Source: Nitrospirota bacterium
Lineage (GTDB): Bacteria; Nitrospirota; JACRHL01
DNA: 64,000 nucleotides
Assembly (NCBI GenBank): GCA_016212085.1
Contig: JACRHL010000023.1
Coordinates: forward strand, 31,666 to 95,665
Direction: 5' to 3'
Shown one piece after another: positions 35,911 to 45,689 of the stretch. The notes beneath the pieces are model-generated. The model worked only from the letters and a program-made list of their open reading frames with translations. It did no database searches and was not told where the DNA came from. Position 1 is the stretch's first letter, and every line of letters begins with the position of its first letter. Position numbers and translations under genes: made by a program.

Positions 35911-38493
35911 GTGGGGAGTGGGAAATTGGTTGGAAGGTTCTCTCTCGCTGGTTGGCTAGCTGCCACCGTGTTCGTGGTTTCGTTTTCCGCCCAGGCGGCA
36001 TCGATCACGGATGCCCAGATGCAATTGTTCAAGCAGCTTCCCCCGGACCAGCAGGCCAGGATTCTTTCGGAAGTGAGCCAGGGTGCCGGGAACATTTCGG
36101 TTCCGGCCGCGCACGACGAGGTGGACCGGAGGGCGGAGCCCGCTGTTCCGACGCAGGCATCTCCTTCCGTGGCGCCCGGCGCCACGGCGACGCAACCGGA
36201 GAGCCACGGTACGATCGAGAGCGGTGCCCGCGAACGCCTGCATTCGCATGGGCAAGTGACGCAGCCGGAATCCAGCCTGGCCACGCCGGCGGCCAGGGGT
36301 GTATCGGACGCGGATCAGGCGCTGCGTGCTCCATGGGGGCGGTTGCTCACCGGCGAGTGGGGACGGAACATCGATCCGGCAATCGCCCAATTCGGCTACG
36401 ACCTCTTTGCCGCCACCCCCACCACCTTTGCCCCGGTCACCGAGATTCCCGTTCCGCCGGAGTATGTGCTGGGGCCCGGCGACGAGTTGCAGCTCCAGTT
36501 CTATGGCAGCCGGGACGACACCTGGAGCGTGGTGGTGGACCGGGAGGGGGTGATCAACCTGCCGGGGGTGGGGCCGCTGGTGCTGGCGGGAATGTCGTTC
36601 ACCGATGCCAAGGCGCTCATCTCGGAGCAGGTGCGGCGCAAGCTCATCGGCGTCACCGCGTCCATCACCATGGGGCGGCTGCGCTCCATGCGCGTGTTCG
36701 TGCTGGGGGACGTGAACCACCCCGGCTCCTACGTGGTGAGCGGCCTGTCCACCATCTCCAACGCCCTGTTCGTGGCGGGGGGCATCGGCAAGCAGGGCAG
36801 CCTGCGCCACGTGCAGCTCAAGCGCACGGGCAAGGTGGCGGGGGAGCTGGACCTGTACGACTTCCTGCTCAAGGGCGACAGCCGGGCCGACCAGCGCCTG
36901 CAGGCGGGGGACGTGATCTTCGTCCCCCCCATCGGCAACGTGGTGGCGGTGGCGGGCGACGTGGTGCGCCCCGCCATCTACGAGCTGAGGGGCGAGAAGA
37001 CCGTGGCCGATATGCTGGCCCTGGCCGCCGGCCCCCTGCCCACGGCGGACGCCGCCCATGCCCAGCTGGACCGCATCACCGAGACCGGCGACCGCTCCCT
37101 GCTGGATGTGGACCTGACCGCCTCCGGCGGCGCCACCCCCGTGAAGAACGGCGACCTGCTGGTGCTCTACCCCGGCCCCGGCGTGCGCGAGAACGTGGTG
37201 GACCTGCGCGGCCAGGTCAAGCGCCCGGGCAGCTACGGCTGGACGGAGAGCATGAAGCTGTCGGACCTGCTCGGCTCCGTGGACGCCCTGCTGCCGGACG
37301 CCCACCGCGACACGGTGCTGGTCGCCCGCACCAGCCCGGACGACCGCGCCCTCACCACCCTGCGCACCTCCCTGACCGACCTGCTGGTGCGCCATGACAC
37401 CGCCGCCGACCTGCTCCTGGAGCCGGAGGACGTGATCTACGTGTTCTCCCAGGCGGCCATGCGCCCCTTGAAGCCGGTGCACGCCATCGGCCACCTGCGC
37501 CACCCGGGCGAGTTCCCCCATGCGGACGGCATGCGCCTGCTCGACCTGGTGATGGCCGCCGGCGGCCCGGACGAGCAGGCCTACCTGGGCGAGGCGGAGA
37601 TCACCCGCTACGAGGTGGTGGACGGCGACCGGCGCGTCACCTCCCACCTGGCGGTGAACCTGGTGGACGCCATGGGCGGGCAGGAGGCGGCCAACGTGCC
37701 GCTGATGCCCTACGACGAGCTGATCGTGCGCGCGGTGACGGACTGGAAGCCCACGGCCCGGGTGACCCTGGGGGGCGAGGTGCGCTTCCCCGGCGTGTAC
37801 CCGGTCGAGGAGGGGGAGCGCCTGTCCAGCGTGATCGCCCGCGCCGGGGGCTATACGGACAAGGCCTACCTGCCCGCCGCCGTGTTCACCCGCGAGGTGG
37901 TGCGCGCGCAGCAGCAGCGGCAACTGGACGAGATGGCCAACCGCATCGAGGCGGACATCGGCATCAAGGAGGCGGAGCTGTCCAACCTGCGCAACGCCCA
38001 GATATTGCAGCGGGAGACCCAGTCGGTGAACCTGGCCCGGCAGGTGCTGGCCAAGATGCGCACCATCGAGGCTAACGGCCGCATGGTCATCGAACTCCAG
38101 CCCGCGGCGCAGCTCAAGGACAGCGAGTGGGATCTGGCCCTTCAGGACGGCGACCGCCTGCACGTGCCGCAGAAGCCGGACCAGGTGCTGGTGATCGGCC
38201 AGACCTACAACAATACCGCCCTCATCTACCGGGAGAAGCTGGACCGGACCGACTACGTGGCGCTGGCCGGCGGCCCCACGCGCTTCGCCGACACCAAGCG
38301 GGTGTACGTGGTGCGCGCCAATGGCGAGGTGGACACGGGGCGCTCGTCCAGCAAAATCCGCCCCGGCGACGCCATCGTGGTGCCCGAGAAGATCGAGCGC
38401 CTCTACGTGCTGGACAGCATGCTCGACTGGAGCCAGGTGCTCATGAACATTGGCATCGGCGTGGCGTCCATGAAGACCATCGGGGTGTTCTGA
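35911..38493 (+). CDS. Polysaccharide export outer-membrane protein (Wza-like, multi-SLBB)
   Basis: About 860 residues. The likely GTG start at 35911 has GAGAGGGG 7 nt upstream and gives a clean signal peptide (FSLAGWLAATVFVVSFSAQA); a TTG at 35884 is also in frame. After a low-complexity linker comes the Poly_export domain (VPPEYVLGPGDELQLQFYGS) and several SLBB domains (VLGDVNHPGSYVV, VAGDVVRPAIYEL, LRGQVKRPGSYGW, AIGHLRHPGEFPH, LGGEVRFPGVYPV). A helical segment near 680-745 is likely coiled coil. Longer than E. coli Wza, like the proteins that pair with O-antigen/capsule Wzy systems. Overlaps the Wzz-like gene by 1 bp. Confidence 0.9.
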   Translation: MGSGKLVGRFSLAGWLAATVFVVSFSAQAASITDAQMQLFKQLPPDQQARILSEVSQGAGNISVPAAHDEVDRRAEPAVPTQASPSVAPGATATQPESHGTIESGARERLHSHGQVTQPESSLATPAARGVSDADQALRAPWGRLLTGEWGRNIDPAIAQFGYDLFAATPTTFAPVTEIPVPPEYVLGPGDELQLQFYGSRDDTWSVVVDREGVINLPGVGPLVLAGMSFTDAKALISEQVRRKLIGVTASITMGRLRSMRVFVLGDVNHPGSYVVSGLSTISNALFVAGGIGKQGSLRHVQLKRTGKVAGELDLYDFLLKGDSRADQRLQAGDVIFVPPIGNVVAVAGDVVRPAIYELRGEKTVADMLALAAGPLPTADAAHAQLDRITETGDRSLLDVDLTASGGATPVKNGDLLVLYPGPGVRENVVDLRGQVKRPGSYGWTESMKLSDLLGSVDALLPDAHRDTVLVARTSPDDRALTTLRTSLTDLLVRHDTAADLLLEPEDVIYVFSQAAMRPLKPVHAIGHLRHPGEFPHADGMRLLDLVMAAGGPDEQAYLGEAEITRYEVVDGDRRVTSHLAVNLVDAMGGQEAANVPLMPYDELIVRAVTDWKPTARVTLGGEVRFPGVYPVEEGERLSSVIARAGGYTDKAYLPAAVFTREVVRAQQQRQLDEMANRIEADIGIKEAELSNLRNAQILQRETQSVNLARQVLAKMRTIEANGRMVIELQPAAQLKDSEWDLALQDGDRLHVPQKPDQVLVIGQTYNNTALIYREKLDRTDYVALAGGPTRFADTKRVYVVRANGEVDTGRSSSKIRPGDAIVVPEKIERLYVLDSMLDWSQVLMNIGIGVASMKTIGVF

Positions 38494-39413
38494 TGGCTGG
38501 GGGAACGCCGCCGCGGGCCAACGCGGAGCTGCCGGAAGCGGGCTACGGGGAAGAGATCGACCTGTTCGAGTACTGGAGCGTGCTGTGGAGGCGGCGCTGG
38601 ATGGTCACCGGCGTGGCGCTCCTCTGCGCGGTCCTGGCAGGGGGCGGCTCTTTCCTGATGCCCAACGTGTACCGGGCCGAGGCGCTGCTGGCGCCCGTGG
38701 CGCAGGAGGGGGCCGCCATGCCCGGCGGCCTGCTGGGGGGGCTGGGCGGACTGGGCGCCCTGGCGGGTGTGCTGCCCGCCGGGGGCGGCGGGGTGGAGGA
38801 GAACCTCGCCGTGCTGCAATCGCGGGACTTCATCTGGGCCTTCGTGCGCGAGAAGGACCTGCTGCCCGTGCTGTTCGCCGACGACTGGGACGCGGCGCGG
38901 GGCGCCTGGCGCAAGGCGGACCCGGACGGCCAGCCGGACCTGTGGGACGCCTATCGCCTGTTTGCCAAGGAGGGGCTGCTCACCGTGTCCGCCGACCGCA
39001 AGTCGGGCCTGGTGACGGTGGCCGTGGAATGGACCGACCCGGAACTGGCCGCCCAGTGGGCCAACGACCTGGTGGCGCGGCTGAACGCCTACCTGCGCCA
39101 GCGCCAGGTGGTGCGCAGCGAGCAGAACCTCTCCTACCTGGAGGACGAACTGCGTTCCACCCAGGTGGACGAGATGCGCAAGGCCCTGTTCGAGCTGATC
39201 GGCACGGAGCAGAAGAAGGCCATGCTGGCGCGCACCCAGAAGGAGTTCGCCTTCCAGGTGCTGGATCAGGCGGCGTCGCCGGATATCAAGGCCAGGCCCA
39301 GGCGCGGCCTGATGGTGGTGCTGGCCGGGATGGTCGGGGGCGTCGCCGGGGTGTTCTGGGCGTTCCTGGCGCAGGGCATCCGGCACCGGCGGGAGACGGC
39401 CCCGGCCCCTTAA
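38493..39413 (+). CDS. Wzz-type chain-length determinant
   Basis: 306 residues, N-terminal membrane helix (RRRWMVTGVALLCAVLAGGG) after EIDLFEYWSVLWRRR, a periplasmic, partly helical region, and a C-terminal helix (LMVVLAGMVGGVAGVFWAFL). This is the two-helix PCP1/Wzz architecture with no BY-kinase domain. A Gly-rich loop (GGLLGGLGGLGALAG) near residues 75-90 recalls Wzz proteins of this class. The start overlaps the export gene stop. Convergent 4-bp overlap with the wzi-like gene. Confidence 0.88.
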   Translation: MAGGTPPRANAELPEAGYGEEIDLFEYWSVLWRRRWMVTGVALLCAVLAGGGSFLMPNVYRAEALLAPVAQEGAAMPGGLLGGLGGLGALAGVLPAGGGGVEENLAVLQSRDFIWAFVREKDLLPVLFADDWDAARGAWRKADPDGQPDLWDAYRLFAKEGLLTVSADRKSGLVTVAVEWTDPELAAQWANDLVARLNAYLRQRQVVRSEQNLSYLEDELRSTQVDEMRKALFELIGTEQKKAMLARTQKEFAFQVLDQAASPDIKARPRRGLMVVLAGMVGGVAGVFWAFLAQGIRHRRETAPAP

Positions 39414-40945
39414 CCTCCGTCCGCCATGCCGGTGGCGGTGGACAGGGTGACGGTCAGCATCCCGTCCCATCCGCTGCCGACCGGGCCGCCGCCGGTGCGG
39501 CGCTCCACGGCCGCGCGCACCTGTATGGCCGTGCGGCGGGTCAGGTCTTGGGCGCGGGTGGCCGCCAGGCGCCACCGTTCCACCCGGTCCGGGGCGGAAA
39601 AGTAGGACGCGCGCCACCCCATCTCCAGCTCCGTCCGCCCGGCCCCGTCGCGGGTGAGCCACAGGCGGGCGTCGCGGGCGTCCGGCCCCATGGCGTCGCC
39701 GATGAGGGTGCCCCGGTAGGTGTACCCCGAGCGGTACACGCCATGCCTGTACCAGGCGATGGAGCCCCATTTGATGTGGTCGTAGAACACGTCGGTGGCG
39801 GCGAACTCGGCGCGCAGCGCCGTCGCCCCGTCCGCCCCCAGCCCCGGCACCAGCAGGCCGCCGCGCACGGCGGGCTTGGTGGGCCACAGCCTGGCCTCGT
39901 CCTCGCCGGCGTATTCGCCGTACAGGCGCAGGCGGCCGGCGGCGAACGGGTTCGGGACCAGCACGGCCACGTCGACCCCGGCGATGGAGTTGCTGGTGTC
40001 GGCGTCGCCGTACAGGTTCTTGCCGGTGAGGATGGTGAGCAGGTCGCCCCCGCTCAGCGCCGGCTGCCCCTCTCCCCCCAGCATGGTGACCCGCGCCAGG
40101 CCGATGCGCCACGTCCCGGCGGGCCGCCATTCCAGGCGCACGCCGCCCAGGATGGGGTGCGGCACCACCCGGTCCGCCTCCAGGCGCGCGGCGAACAGGT
40201 CGAACTCCAGCGACCCCAGGCGGGCGGGCAGGCCGAAGGGCCGTGAACCGGTCAGGCGCAGCGCCGGCAGCGGGGCGGCGTTGGGGGTGAGCAGGAAGCC
40301 GCCGTGGCGGGCCGGGCCCCACTGCAACGGCTGGCGCCCGGCGGAGACGACGACGGGCCCCGCGTCCGCCAGCACATACCCCTCCTGCCACGCCGGGTTG
40401 CCGCCGCCCGCATGGCCGGCGGTGACGCGCGGCGCGAGCGTGACCGCCACGCGCCGTCCGGGGCGCTCCAGGCGCAGTTCGGCGGACAGGCCGCCGGGTT
40501 CGGTGACGCGCCGGCCGCCGTTGTCGTCCAGGGCGGGGCCACTGGCCACGGCGGGCACGGTGGGGAATGTCGGTGCGTCGCCGCGCGCCCAGGCGCCTTG
40601 CAGCGTCAGTTCCGCCCGGCCGGGTGGTTCCGTATGGGTGCGGGCCTCCGCGCGCAGGGCGGCGAGCCGGGCCCGGTCCCGGTCGGTCACCGGCACGGCG
40701 CCGTCGAGCAGGCCCAGAACGCGCTCCCAGGTGATGGGGCGGATGGCGGCGGGGGGTGTGGCAATCACCCCGCGCGCGGCCCAGGCCTCGATGCGCGGGT
40801 AGGCGGGGTGGTCCAGCGGCACCAGGGCGCTGGCCGCCTGCGCCGCGCCCGTTGGCAGGGCGGCACAGCACAAGCCGAGCGCCACGGCCCACGCCAGCGG
40901 GCGCGGCGCGTGGCGCGGGCCGCCGGTCGGCACGCGTCGCCTCAC
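39410..40945 (-). CDS. Capsule assembly Wzi-family outer-membrane beta-barrel protein
   Basis: 511 residues with signal peptide (LAWAVALGLCCAALPTGAAQA). Hallmarks: HPAYPRIEAWAARGVI near the N-terminus, alternating beta-strand pattern, GRQPLQWGPARHGGFLL and AGEDEARLWPTKPA with FYDHIKWGSIAWYRHG late in the protein, typical of Wzi (PF14052-type). Such proteins anchor capsule or lectin-like polysaccharide at the surface. GTG start at 40945; its 3' end overlaps the Wzz-like gene on the other strand. Confidence 0.85.
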   Translation of the reverse strand: MRRRVPTGGPRHAPRPLAWAVALGLCCAALPTGAAQAASALVPLDHPAYPRIEAWAARGVIATPPAAIRPITWERVLGLLDGAVPVTDRDRARLAALRAEARTHTEPPGRAELTLQGAWARGDAPTFPTVPAVASGPALDDNGGRRVTEPGGLSAELRLERPGRRVAVTLAPRVTAGHAGGGNPAWQEGYVLADAGPVVVSAGRQPLQWGPARHGGFLLTPNAAPLPALRLTGSRPFGLPARLGSLEFDLFAARLEADRVVPHPILGGVRLEWRPAGTWRIGLARVTMLGGEGQPALSGGDLLTILTGKNLYGDADTSNSIAGVDVAVLVPNPFAAGRLRLYGEYAGEDEARLWPTKPAVRGGLLVPGLGADGATALRAEFAATDVFYDHIKWGSIAWYRHGVYRSGYTYRGTLIGDAMGPDARDARLWLTRDGAGRTELEMGWRASYFSAPDRVERWRLAATRAQDLTRRTAIQVRAAVERRTGGGPVGSGWDGMLTVTLSTATGMADGG

Positions 40946-40958
40946 CGGGATGCGGTGG

Positions 40959-41729
40959 TCAGCCCTCGTCCTCGCGCAGCCGGCCGCGCTTCTTCAAGGT
41001 GCGGATGGCCAGGGTGACAAGGCCGATGGTGATGGCCGCGCCGGCGATGATCTCCAATTGCAGCAGGGCTCCCCCGGCGCCGTGGCGGACGATCTGCTCG
41101 TAGCCCAGCACCAGCAGGATGGTGAGGGCGGCGGTGGCGTCGGTGGTGTATTCCTTGATGACCACCCGCCGCCAGTTGAAGGCGTACCCCTCCAGGGTCC
41201 GGCCGATGCCGCCCAGGCGGATGCCCCAGCGCGGGGTGGCCGCGCAGTAGGCGTCGTACTGGGTGCCGAACTTGCCGCGCAGGAAGCTCTCCTCCGCCGC
41301 CACGATGGCGATGTAGGAAATCACGAAGTAGCCGCCACCCACCAGCACCACCCACGGGCTGCCGTGGATGACGAAGGTGCCGAACACGATCATCAGGTTG
41401 CCCACGTAGAGCGGGTTGCGGCAGTGGGCGAACATGCCGCCGGTGACCAGGTCGTTGGCGTACACCTTCTTGTTCAGGCCGCCGCGCTTGATGTATTCCA
41501 TGCCCACCACCAGGCCGCGCAGGGCGGCGCCGCCGAGCACGATGGCCAGGCCCAGGAAGTCGCTCCACAGGCTGGCGGCACGGCCGGCGCCGGGCACGCC
41601 GGGGGCGATGCCCACCAGGAAGCCGATCATGATGACCGGGAACAGGGTGTTGCGCCACTTGAACAAGAAGTTCCCGTAGCGGACCAGCGCCGGGGGGTTG
41701 TCGTTCACGGTGCTGGCCCGGCCGCTCAT
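40959..41729 (-). CDS. ICMT/PEMT-type membrane methyltransferase
   Basis: 256 residues with several membrane helices and the isoprenylcysteine/phospholipid methyltransferase signature FAHCRNPLYVGNLMIVFG followed by EESFLRGKFGTQYDAYCAAT. The substrate (lipid or protein) is unknown. It overlaps the cmoA-like stop by 4 bp (ATGA), so it is coupled to that gene. Confidence 0.8.
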   Translation of the reverse strand: MSGRASTVNDNPPALVRYGNFLFKWRNTLFPVIMIGFLVGIAPGVPGAGRAASLWSDFLGLAIVLGGAALRGLVVGMEYIKRGGLNKKVYANDLVTGGMFAHCRNPLYVGNLMIVFGTFVIHGSPWVVLVGGGYFVISYIAIVAAEESFLRGKFGTQYDAYCAATPRWGIRLGGIGRTLEGYAFNWRRVVIKEYTTDATAALTILLVLGYEQIVRHGAGGALLQLEIIAGAAITIGLVTLAIRTLKKRGRLREDEG

Positions 41730-42496
41730 TTCACCGCCACCATGCAGCAGAAGTTGTACCAGCGGAACGCCTCCTCCACGTGGCGGAAGCCCACCTTCTT
41801 GAGCAGCTCCTCGTTTTCCTGGTAGCGGTAGGGGATGAGCACGTTCTCCAGCGCCTCGCGCTTGCGGGCGATCTCCGTTTCGGTGTAGCCGGCGCGCTTC
41901 TTATAGTTGTAGTAGTACTTGATGAACAGGCGGTTGAGCAGGGTGTGCTCGCTGGTGATCTTTTCCGCCAGGATCAGCACCCCGTCGTCGCGCATGCCGT
42001 TGTGGATGAGCTGCAACAGCCGCTCGCGGTAGAGAGGGCGCACGAACTGGAGGGTGAACAGCATGGTGACCACGCTGGCGTTCTCGATCAGCAGACCCTG
42101 GTGAAAGTCGGCGTTCACGAACTCGATGCGGCGCTGCTTGGCGGTTTCCGCGTGCTTCTTGCGGGCCTGGGCCAGCATGTCGTCGGAGTTGTCGATGCCC
42201 ACCATGCGCACGTCCGGGTGCGTCATCTGGTGAATGAGCTGCATGGTGGTGCCGGTGGAGCAGCCCAGGTCGTACAGGTTGCTGCCCGGCACGGCGAAGT
42301 CGGCGGCGATCTCGGCCACGATGCGCTGGATCTCGGCGTAGTAGGGGACCGAGCGGCCGACCATGTCGTCGAACGCCTGGGCGACGGTGGCGTTGAACTG
42401 GAAATCGCGCACTGGCTCCTTGTCGTCCGCGAACACGCGGTCGACCGTTGGGTCGGGCTGGGGGCTGGCACCGGAATGGGCTTTGCTATCGGCCAT
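41726..42496 (-). CDS. cmoA: Carboxy-SAM synthase CmoA-like methyltransferase
   Basis: 256 residues. RSVPYYAEIQRIVAEIAADF, YDLGCSTGTTMQLIHQ, VGIDNSDDMLAQARK, VVTMLFTLQFVRP and EKITSEHTLLNRLFIKYYYNYKKRAGYTETEI are characteristic of CmoA, which makes carboxy-SAM from prephenate for the cmo5U34 wobble modification. The start is the ATG at 42496; upstream frame is not coding. The partner cmoB is not in the window, so a relative acting elsewhere remains possible. Located just upstream of two tRNA genes on the opposite strand. Confidence 0.82.
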   Translation of the reverse strand: MADSKAHSGASPQPDPTVDRVFADDKEPVRDFQFNATVAQAFDDMVGRSVPYYAEIQRIVAEIAADFAVPGSNLYDLGCSTGTTMQLIHQMTHPDVRMVGIDNSDDMLAQARKKHAETAKQRRIEFVNADFHQGLLIENASVVTMLFTLQFVRPLYRERLLQLIHNGMRDDGVLILAEKITSEHTLLNRLFIKYYYNYKKRAGYTETEIARKREALENVLIPYRYQENEELLKKVGFRHVEEAFRWYNFCCMVAVK

Positions 42497-42625
42497 GGGT
42501 GTGTTCCTGTCGGTTCGGCGCGGCCGGTTGCAGGGGATCGGAAAGCGGCATACAAGGGTAGGGTGCCCGGCGCCCAAAGTGCAAGCCGGGGCCGGCCGGC
42601 AATCGGACCGGGTCGGGAATTGTGC

Positions 42626-42655
42626 TTGAACAGCCGGCGCGCGCGGATGTATCAT
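42626..42655 (+). promoter_or_regulatory. Sigma70-type promoter for the tRNA genes
   Basis: TTGAAC (42626-42631) and TATCAT (42650-42655) are separated by 18 bp; transcription would start about 25 bp before tRNA-Arg. Confidence 0.6.
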
Positions 42656-42685
42656 TCCCGCTCCGATCAGCCGGCTACGCTTTTT

Positions 42686-42762
42686 GCGCCTGTAGCTCAG
42701 CTGGATAGAGCGACGGATTCCGGTTCCGTAGGCCAGGGGTTCGAATCCCTTCAGGCGCGCCA
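42686..42762 (+). tRNA. tRNA-Arg (anticodon CCG)
   Basis: Cloverleaf: acceptor GCGCCTG/CAGGCGC, D arm GCTC...GAGC, anticodon stem ACGGA/TCCGT with loop TTCCGGT (anticodon CCG), T arm AGGGG TTCGAAT CCCTT; discriminator G and encoded CCA. Confidence 0.97.
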
Positions 42763-42812
42763 TCCTCATGGCAGCACCCGCCAGTGCGGGGCCGGGTGTT
42801 GCACACGTTTTT

Positions 42813-42888
<76 letters not shown>

Positions 42889-42898
42889 GAAACATCAA

Positions 42899-42930
42899 GG
42901 GGCCACGCCGGAAGGCGTGGCCCCTTTTTT
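42899..42930 (+). terminator. Rho-independent terminator of the tRNA transcript
   Basis: Perfect 11-bp stem (42899-42909 with 42914-42924), GGAA loop, followed by six T. Confidence 0.9.
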
Positions 42931-43060
42931 GTGCCCTGTGCCCAAAGTGTGCCCTGAATGTGCCCGTGGCGTGGGCACGAAGGGCCACGTTCCCCGCTTT
43001 CCACCGTGGTCGAGCAGTAGCGGAAACATCACCTGCTTGGCCTTCTGGGTTTGGAGTGGC

Positions 43061-43745
43061 TCAACTGTGAGGGCTGGTACCCACCGGCATCGCCGCATCC
43101 GCGTACTTGGCCAGATGCTCCGGGGCCAGGTGGGCGTACCTCCTGACCATCTCCGGCGACTCCCACCCGCCCAGCTCCTGGACGATGTAGACCGGGGTGC
43201 CGTTCATGACGGCCCAGGAGGCCCATGTGTGGCGCAGGTCGTGCCAGCGGAAGTCCACCAGCCCCACCCGCTTGGTGGCCTTGCGCCAGGCGGTGTTGTT
43301 GGCCCGCCGCACCGGCTTGCCCTTGAAGGTGAAGACGTAGGTGGGGTGGTTGCCGAACTGCCGGTTCAGGATCTCCATCGCCACCTTCCCCAGCGGAACC
43401 CGGATCGCCCGCCGGGCCTTGGCCTGGTCGGGGTGGATCCACGCCACCTTTCGGTCCATGTCCACCTGGTCCCAGGTGAGGCGGGTGACGTTCTGCTCCC
43501 GTAACCCCGTGGCCAGGGTGAAGCGGGCCATGTCGGCGATGTGGGCCGGAAGTTCGGACAGCAATCGATCCGCTTCCGTCTGGGTCAGGTAGCGGATGCG
43601 CCGGGGGGGTTCCCTGCGCATGGGCACCTTGGGCACCCGGTCGATCCACTCCCACTCCCCGCCTTCCTCAGCATCGCCCCGACCAGGGCCATGTACCGGT
43701 TCACGGTGGCGTTGGTGACGCTTTCTGCCCCCATGGCCCGGGCGG
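43061..43745 (-). pseudogene. Broken tyrosine integrase next to tRNA-Lys
   Basis: The main frame (43061 to about 43655) encodes the catalytic domain: RYLTQTEADRLLSELPAHIA, first Arg in LATGLREQNVTRLTW, Lys in the beta-hairpin region (FTFKGKPVRR), WHDLRHTWASW and GGWESPEMVRRYAHLAPEHL with the Tyr. The upstream core-binding helix (TNATVNRYMALVGAMLRKA) continues in a different frame, so there is a frameshift near 43660. The first part of the protein is missing beyond about 43745. It points towards the tRNAs, as integrases of tRNA-inserted elements do. No attachment-site repeat was recognised by eye. Confidence 0.85.
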
Positions 43746-43910
43746 AGGCCTTTCCGGGTTTGCCCGTTCCGTTGTGGCGCGGCGGCGCGGGACGGAATAT
43801 CCTCGGCGTTCGGCGGGTTGACCGGGGCATGGGGCGCTTTTTTACGGTGGCACCCGGCCGGAGGGGGGGATGGCGCCCGCCCCCGGAACGCGCGTAAAGG
43901 GGAGCAATCC

Positions 43911-44972
43911 ATGGAGATCCTGTTGCTGGGCGCGGCGCTGTTGTTGGCGTTCGCCAACGGCGCCAACGACAATTTCAAGGGCTTCGCCACCGTGTGGGGG
44001 GCGGACCTGCTCACCTACCGCCAGGCGCTGGCGCTGGCCACGGGGGCCTCGCTGGCGGGCAGCCTGGCGTCGCTGGTGCTGGCCCAGGAACTGGTGCGGC
44101 GGTTCTCCGGCAAGGGGCTGGTGCCCGACGCGGTGGCCGCCGCGCCGGATTTCGTGTTCGCCGTCGCCCTGGGGGCGGGGCTCACGGTGCTGGTCGCCAC
44201 CCGGGCGGGGCTGCCCGTCTCCACCACCCACGCCCTGGTGGGGGCGCTGGTGGGGGCGGGGGCCGCCGCCGGGGGCGCGCTGAACCTGACCGCCCTGATG
44301 CAGGGATTTTTGATCCCGCTGCTGGTGAGCCCGCTGCTGGCCGCCCTGCTGGGGTGGGCGGCGTATCGGGGCGTCCGGCGGCGCCACCGGGTGCCGGACT
44401 GCGCCTGCGTGACCAGCGCCGTGACGGCGGAGGCCGGTTCCGCCCTGGCCCTGTTGCGCCCGGCCCTGTCGGTGATGGTGGACCACGCCGTGAACTGCCC
44501 CTCCGGCCCCGGCACCGTGCGGGTGACGGTGGGGGGCGTGGCGGAGGGGGTGCACGTGCTGTCCGCCGCCACCATCTGCTTCGCGCGGGGGGTGAACGAC
44601 ACCCCCAAGCTGACCGCCCTGCTGGTGGCCGGCCACCTGCTGGGCGCGGGTCGCTCCGCCCTGGCGGTGGGGGCGGTGATGGCCGTGGGCGGCGTGCTGT
44701 TCGCGCGGCGGGTGGCGGAAACCATGAGCCGCCGCGTCACCCGCATGGACGCGGACCAGGGGCTGGCGGCCAACCTGGTGAGCGCCGGTCTGGTGCTGTT
44801 CGCGAGCAAGCTCGGCGTGCCGGTATCCACCACCCACGTGTCGGTGGGTTCCATCGCCGGCGTGGGGGCCGGCGCCATCGACTGGGCGGTGATGCGCGGG
44901 GTGCTGCTGTCGTGGGTGGCCACCCTGCCGCTGGCCGCCGCCTGCGCCTGGGCCGCCGCCGTGGCCGTGTAG
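43911..44972 (+). CDS. PiT-family inorganic phosphate transporter
   Basis: 353 residues, about ten membrane helices. Both family signature repeats are present: LLAFANGANDNFKGFATVWG (N-terminal GANDxxK) and CFARGVNDTPKLTAL (C-terminal), plus PVSTTHALVGALVGAG and PVSTTHVSVGSIAGVG. Likely cation-coupled phosphate uptake; the length is shorter than E. coli PitA, as in many archaeal-type PiT proteins. The ATG at 43911 has GGGGAG upstream; the frame is open upstream but the integrase relic lies there. Confidence 0.93.
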   Translation: MEILLLGAALLLAFANGANDNFKGFATVWGADLLTYRQALALATGASLAGSLASLVLAQELVRRFSGKGLVPDAVAAAPDFVFAVALGAGLTVLVATRAGLPVSTTHALVGALVGAGAAAGGALNLTALMQGFLIPLLVSPLLAALLGWAAYRGVRRRHRVPDCACVTSAVTAEAGSALALLRPALSVMVDHAVNCPSGPGTVRVTVGGVAEGVHVLSAATICFARGVNDTPKLTALLVAGHLLGAGRSALAVGAVMAVGGVLFARRVAETMSRRVTRMDADQGLAANLVSAGLVLFASKLGVPVSTTHVSVGSIAGVGAGAIDWAVMRGVLLSWVATLPLAAACAWAAAVAV

Positions 44973-45074
44973 CGCGTCCGCGCGCGGTCGTTATTTCACT
45001 GGCCCCTTGCGGCGGGGGGGCGGCGCGCGGCACCATCATCGCCATGGCCATTGGTGGTGTGGGAGGGCGCGCGC

Positions 45075-45686
45075 ATGTCGGTACGGCTTCACTTCAAGCG
45101 CAACATGGTGCGGGGGGCGCTCACGCTCATCCCGCTGGCCTTGAGCTGGTTCGCCCTGGATCTGGTGTACAACAACATCGACCAGGGGGTGGCGGGCCTG
45201 GCGCTGGAGCGCTTCGGCGTGCGCGTGCCGGGGCTGGGGCTGCTGCTGTTCCTGATCGGTCTGTACCTGGTAGGCCTGCTCGCGGGCAACGTGGTGGGCG
45301 GCCAGTTGCTGCGCTGGACGGAGCGCATCATGGCCAAGGTGCCGCTGCTCAAGACCACCTACCGCATCGGCCAGCAGCTTTCCCAGGCCATGCAGCTGCC
45401 GGAGCGGGAGATGTTCCGCGAGGTGGTGCTGGTGCAGTTCCTCACGCCGGGGGTGTGGACCGTGGGCTTCGTCACCGGCACGGTGCAGGACGAGGTGCAG
45501 GGCGAGCTGCTGCTCAAGGTGTATGTGCCGACGCCGCCCAACCCCACCTCGGGCACCATGGTGCTGGCGCGCCGGGAGGACACGCGCAACCCCGGCTGGA
45601 CGGTGGAGCAGGCGTTGCAGATGGTGATCTCCGCCGGCATCATCGGCCCCGACCGCATCTCCGCTCCGTCCGCCGCCGGGGGGTAG
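45075..45686 (+). CDS. DUF502 membrane protein
   Basis: 203 residues with two N-terminal membrane helices (GALTLIPLALSWFALDLVYN; LLLFLIGLYLVGLLAGNVVG) followed by a conserved soluble part: VPLLKTTYRIGQQLSQA, VVLVQFLTPGVWTVGFVTG, YVPTPPNPTSGTMVL. This is the DUF502 pattern, found in many bacteria and of unknown function. ATG at 45075. Ends 3 bp from the convergent UPF0114 gene. Confidence 0.9.
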   Translation: MSVRLHFKRNMVRGALTLIPLALSWFALDLVYNNIDQGVAGLALERFGVRVPGLGLLLFLIGLYLVGLLAGNVVGGQLLRWTERIMAKVPLLKTTYRIGQQLSQAMQLPEREMFREVVLVQFLTPGVWTVGFVTGTVQDEVQGELLLKVYVPTPPNPTSGTMVLARREDTRNPGWTVEQALQMVISAGIIGPDRISAPSAAGG

Positions 45687-45689
45687 CGC

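Noticed and set aside
35956..38163. Minus-strand open frame opposite the Wza-like gene
   Set aside because: Shadow frame; the SLBB domains on the plus strand explain the coding signal.
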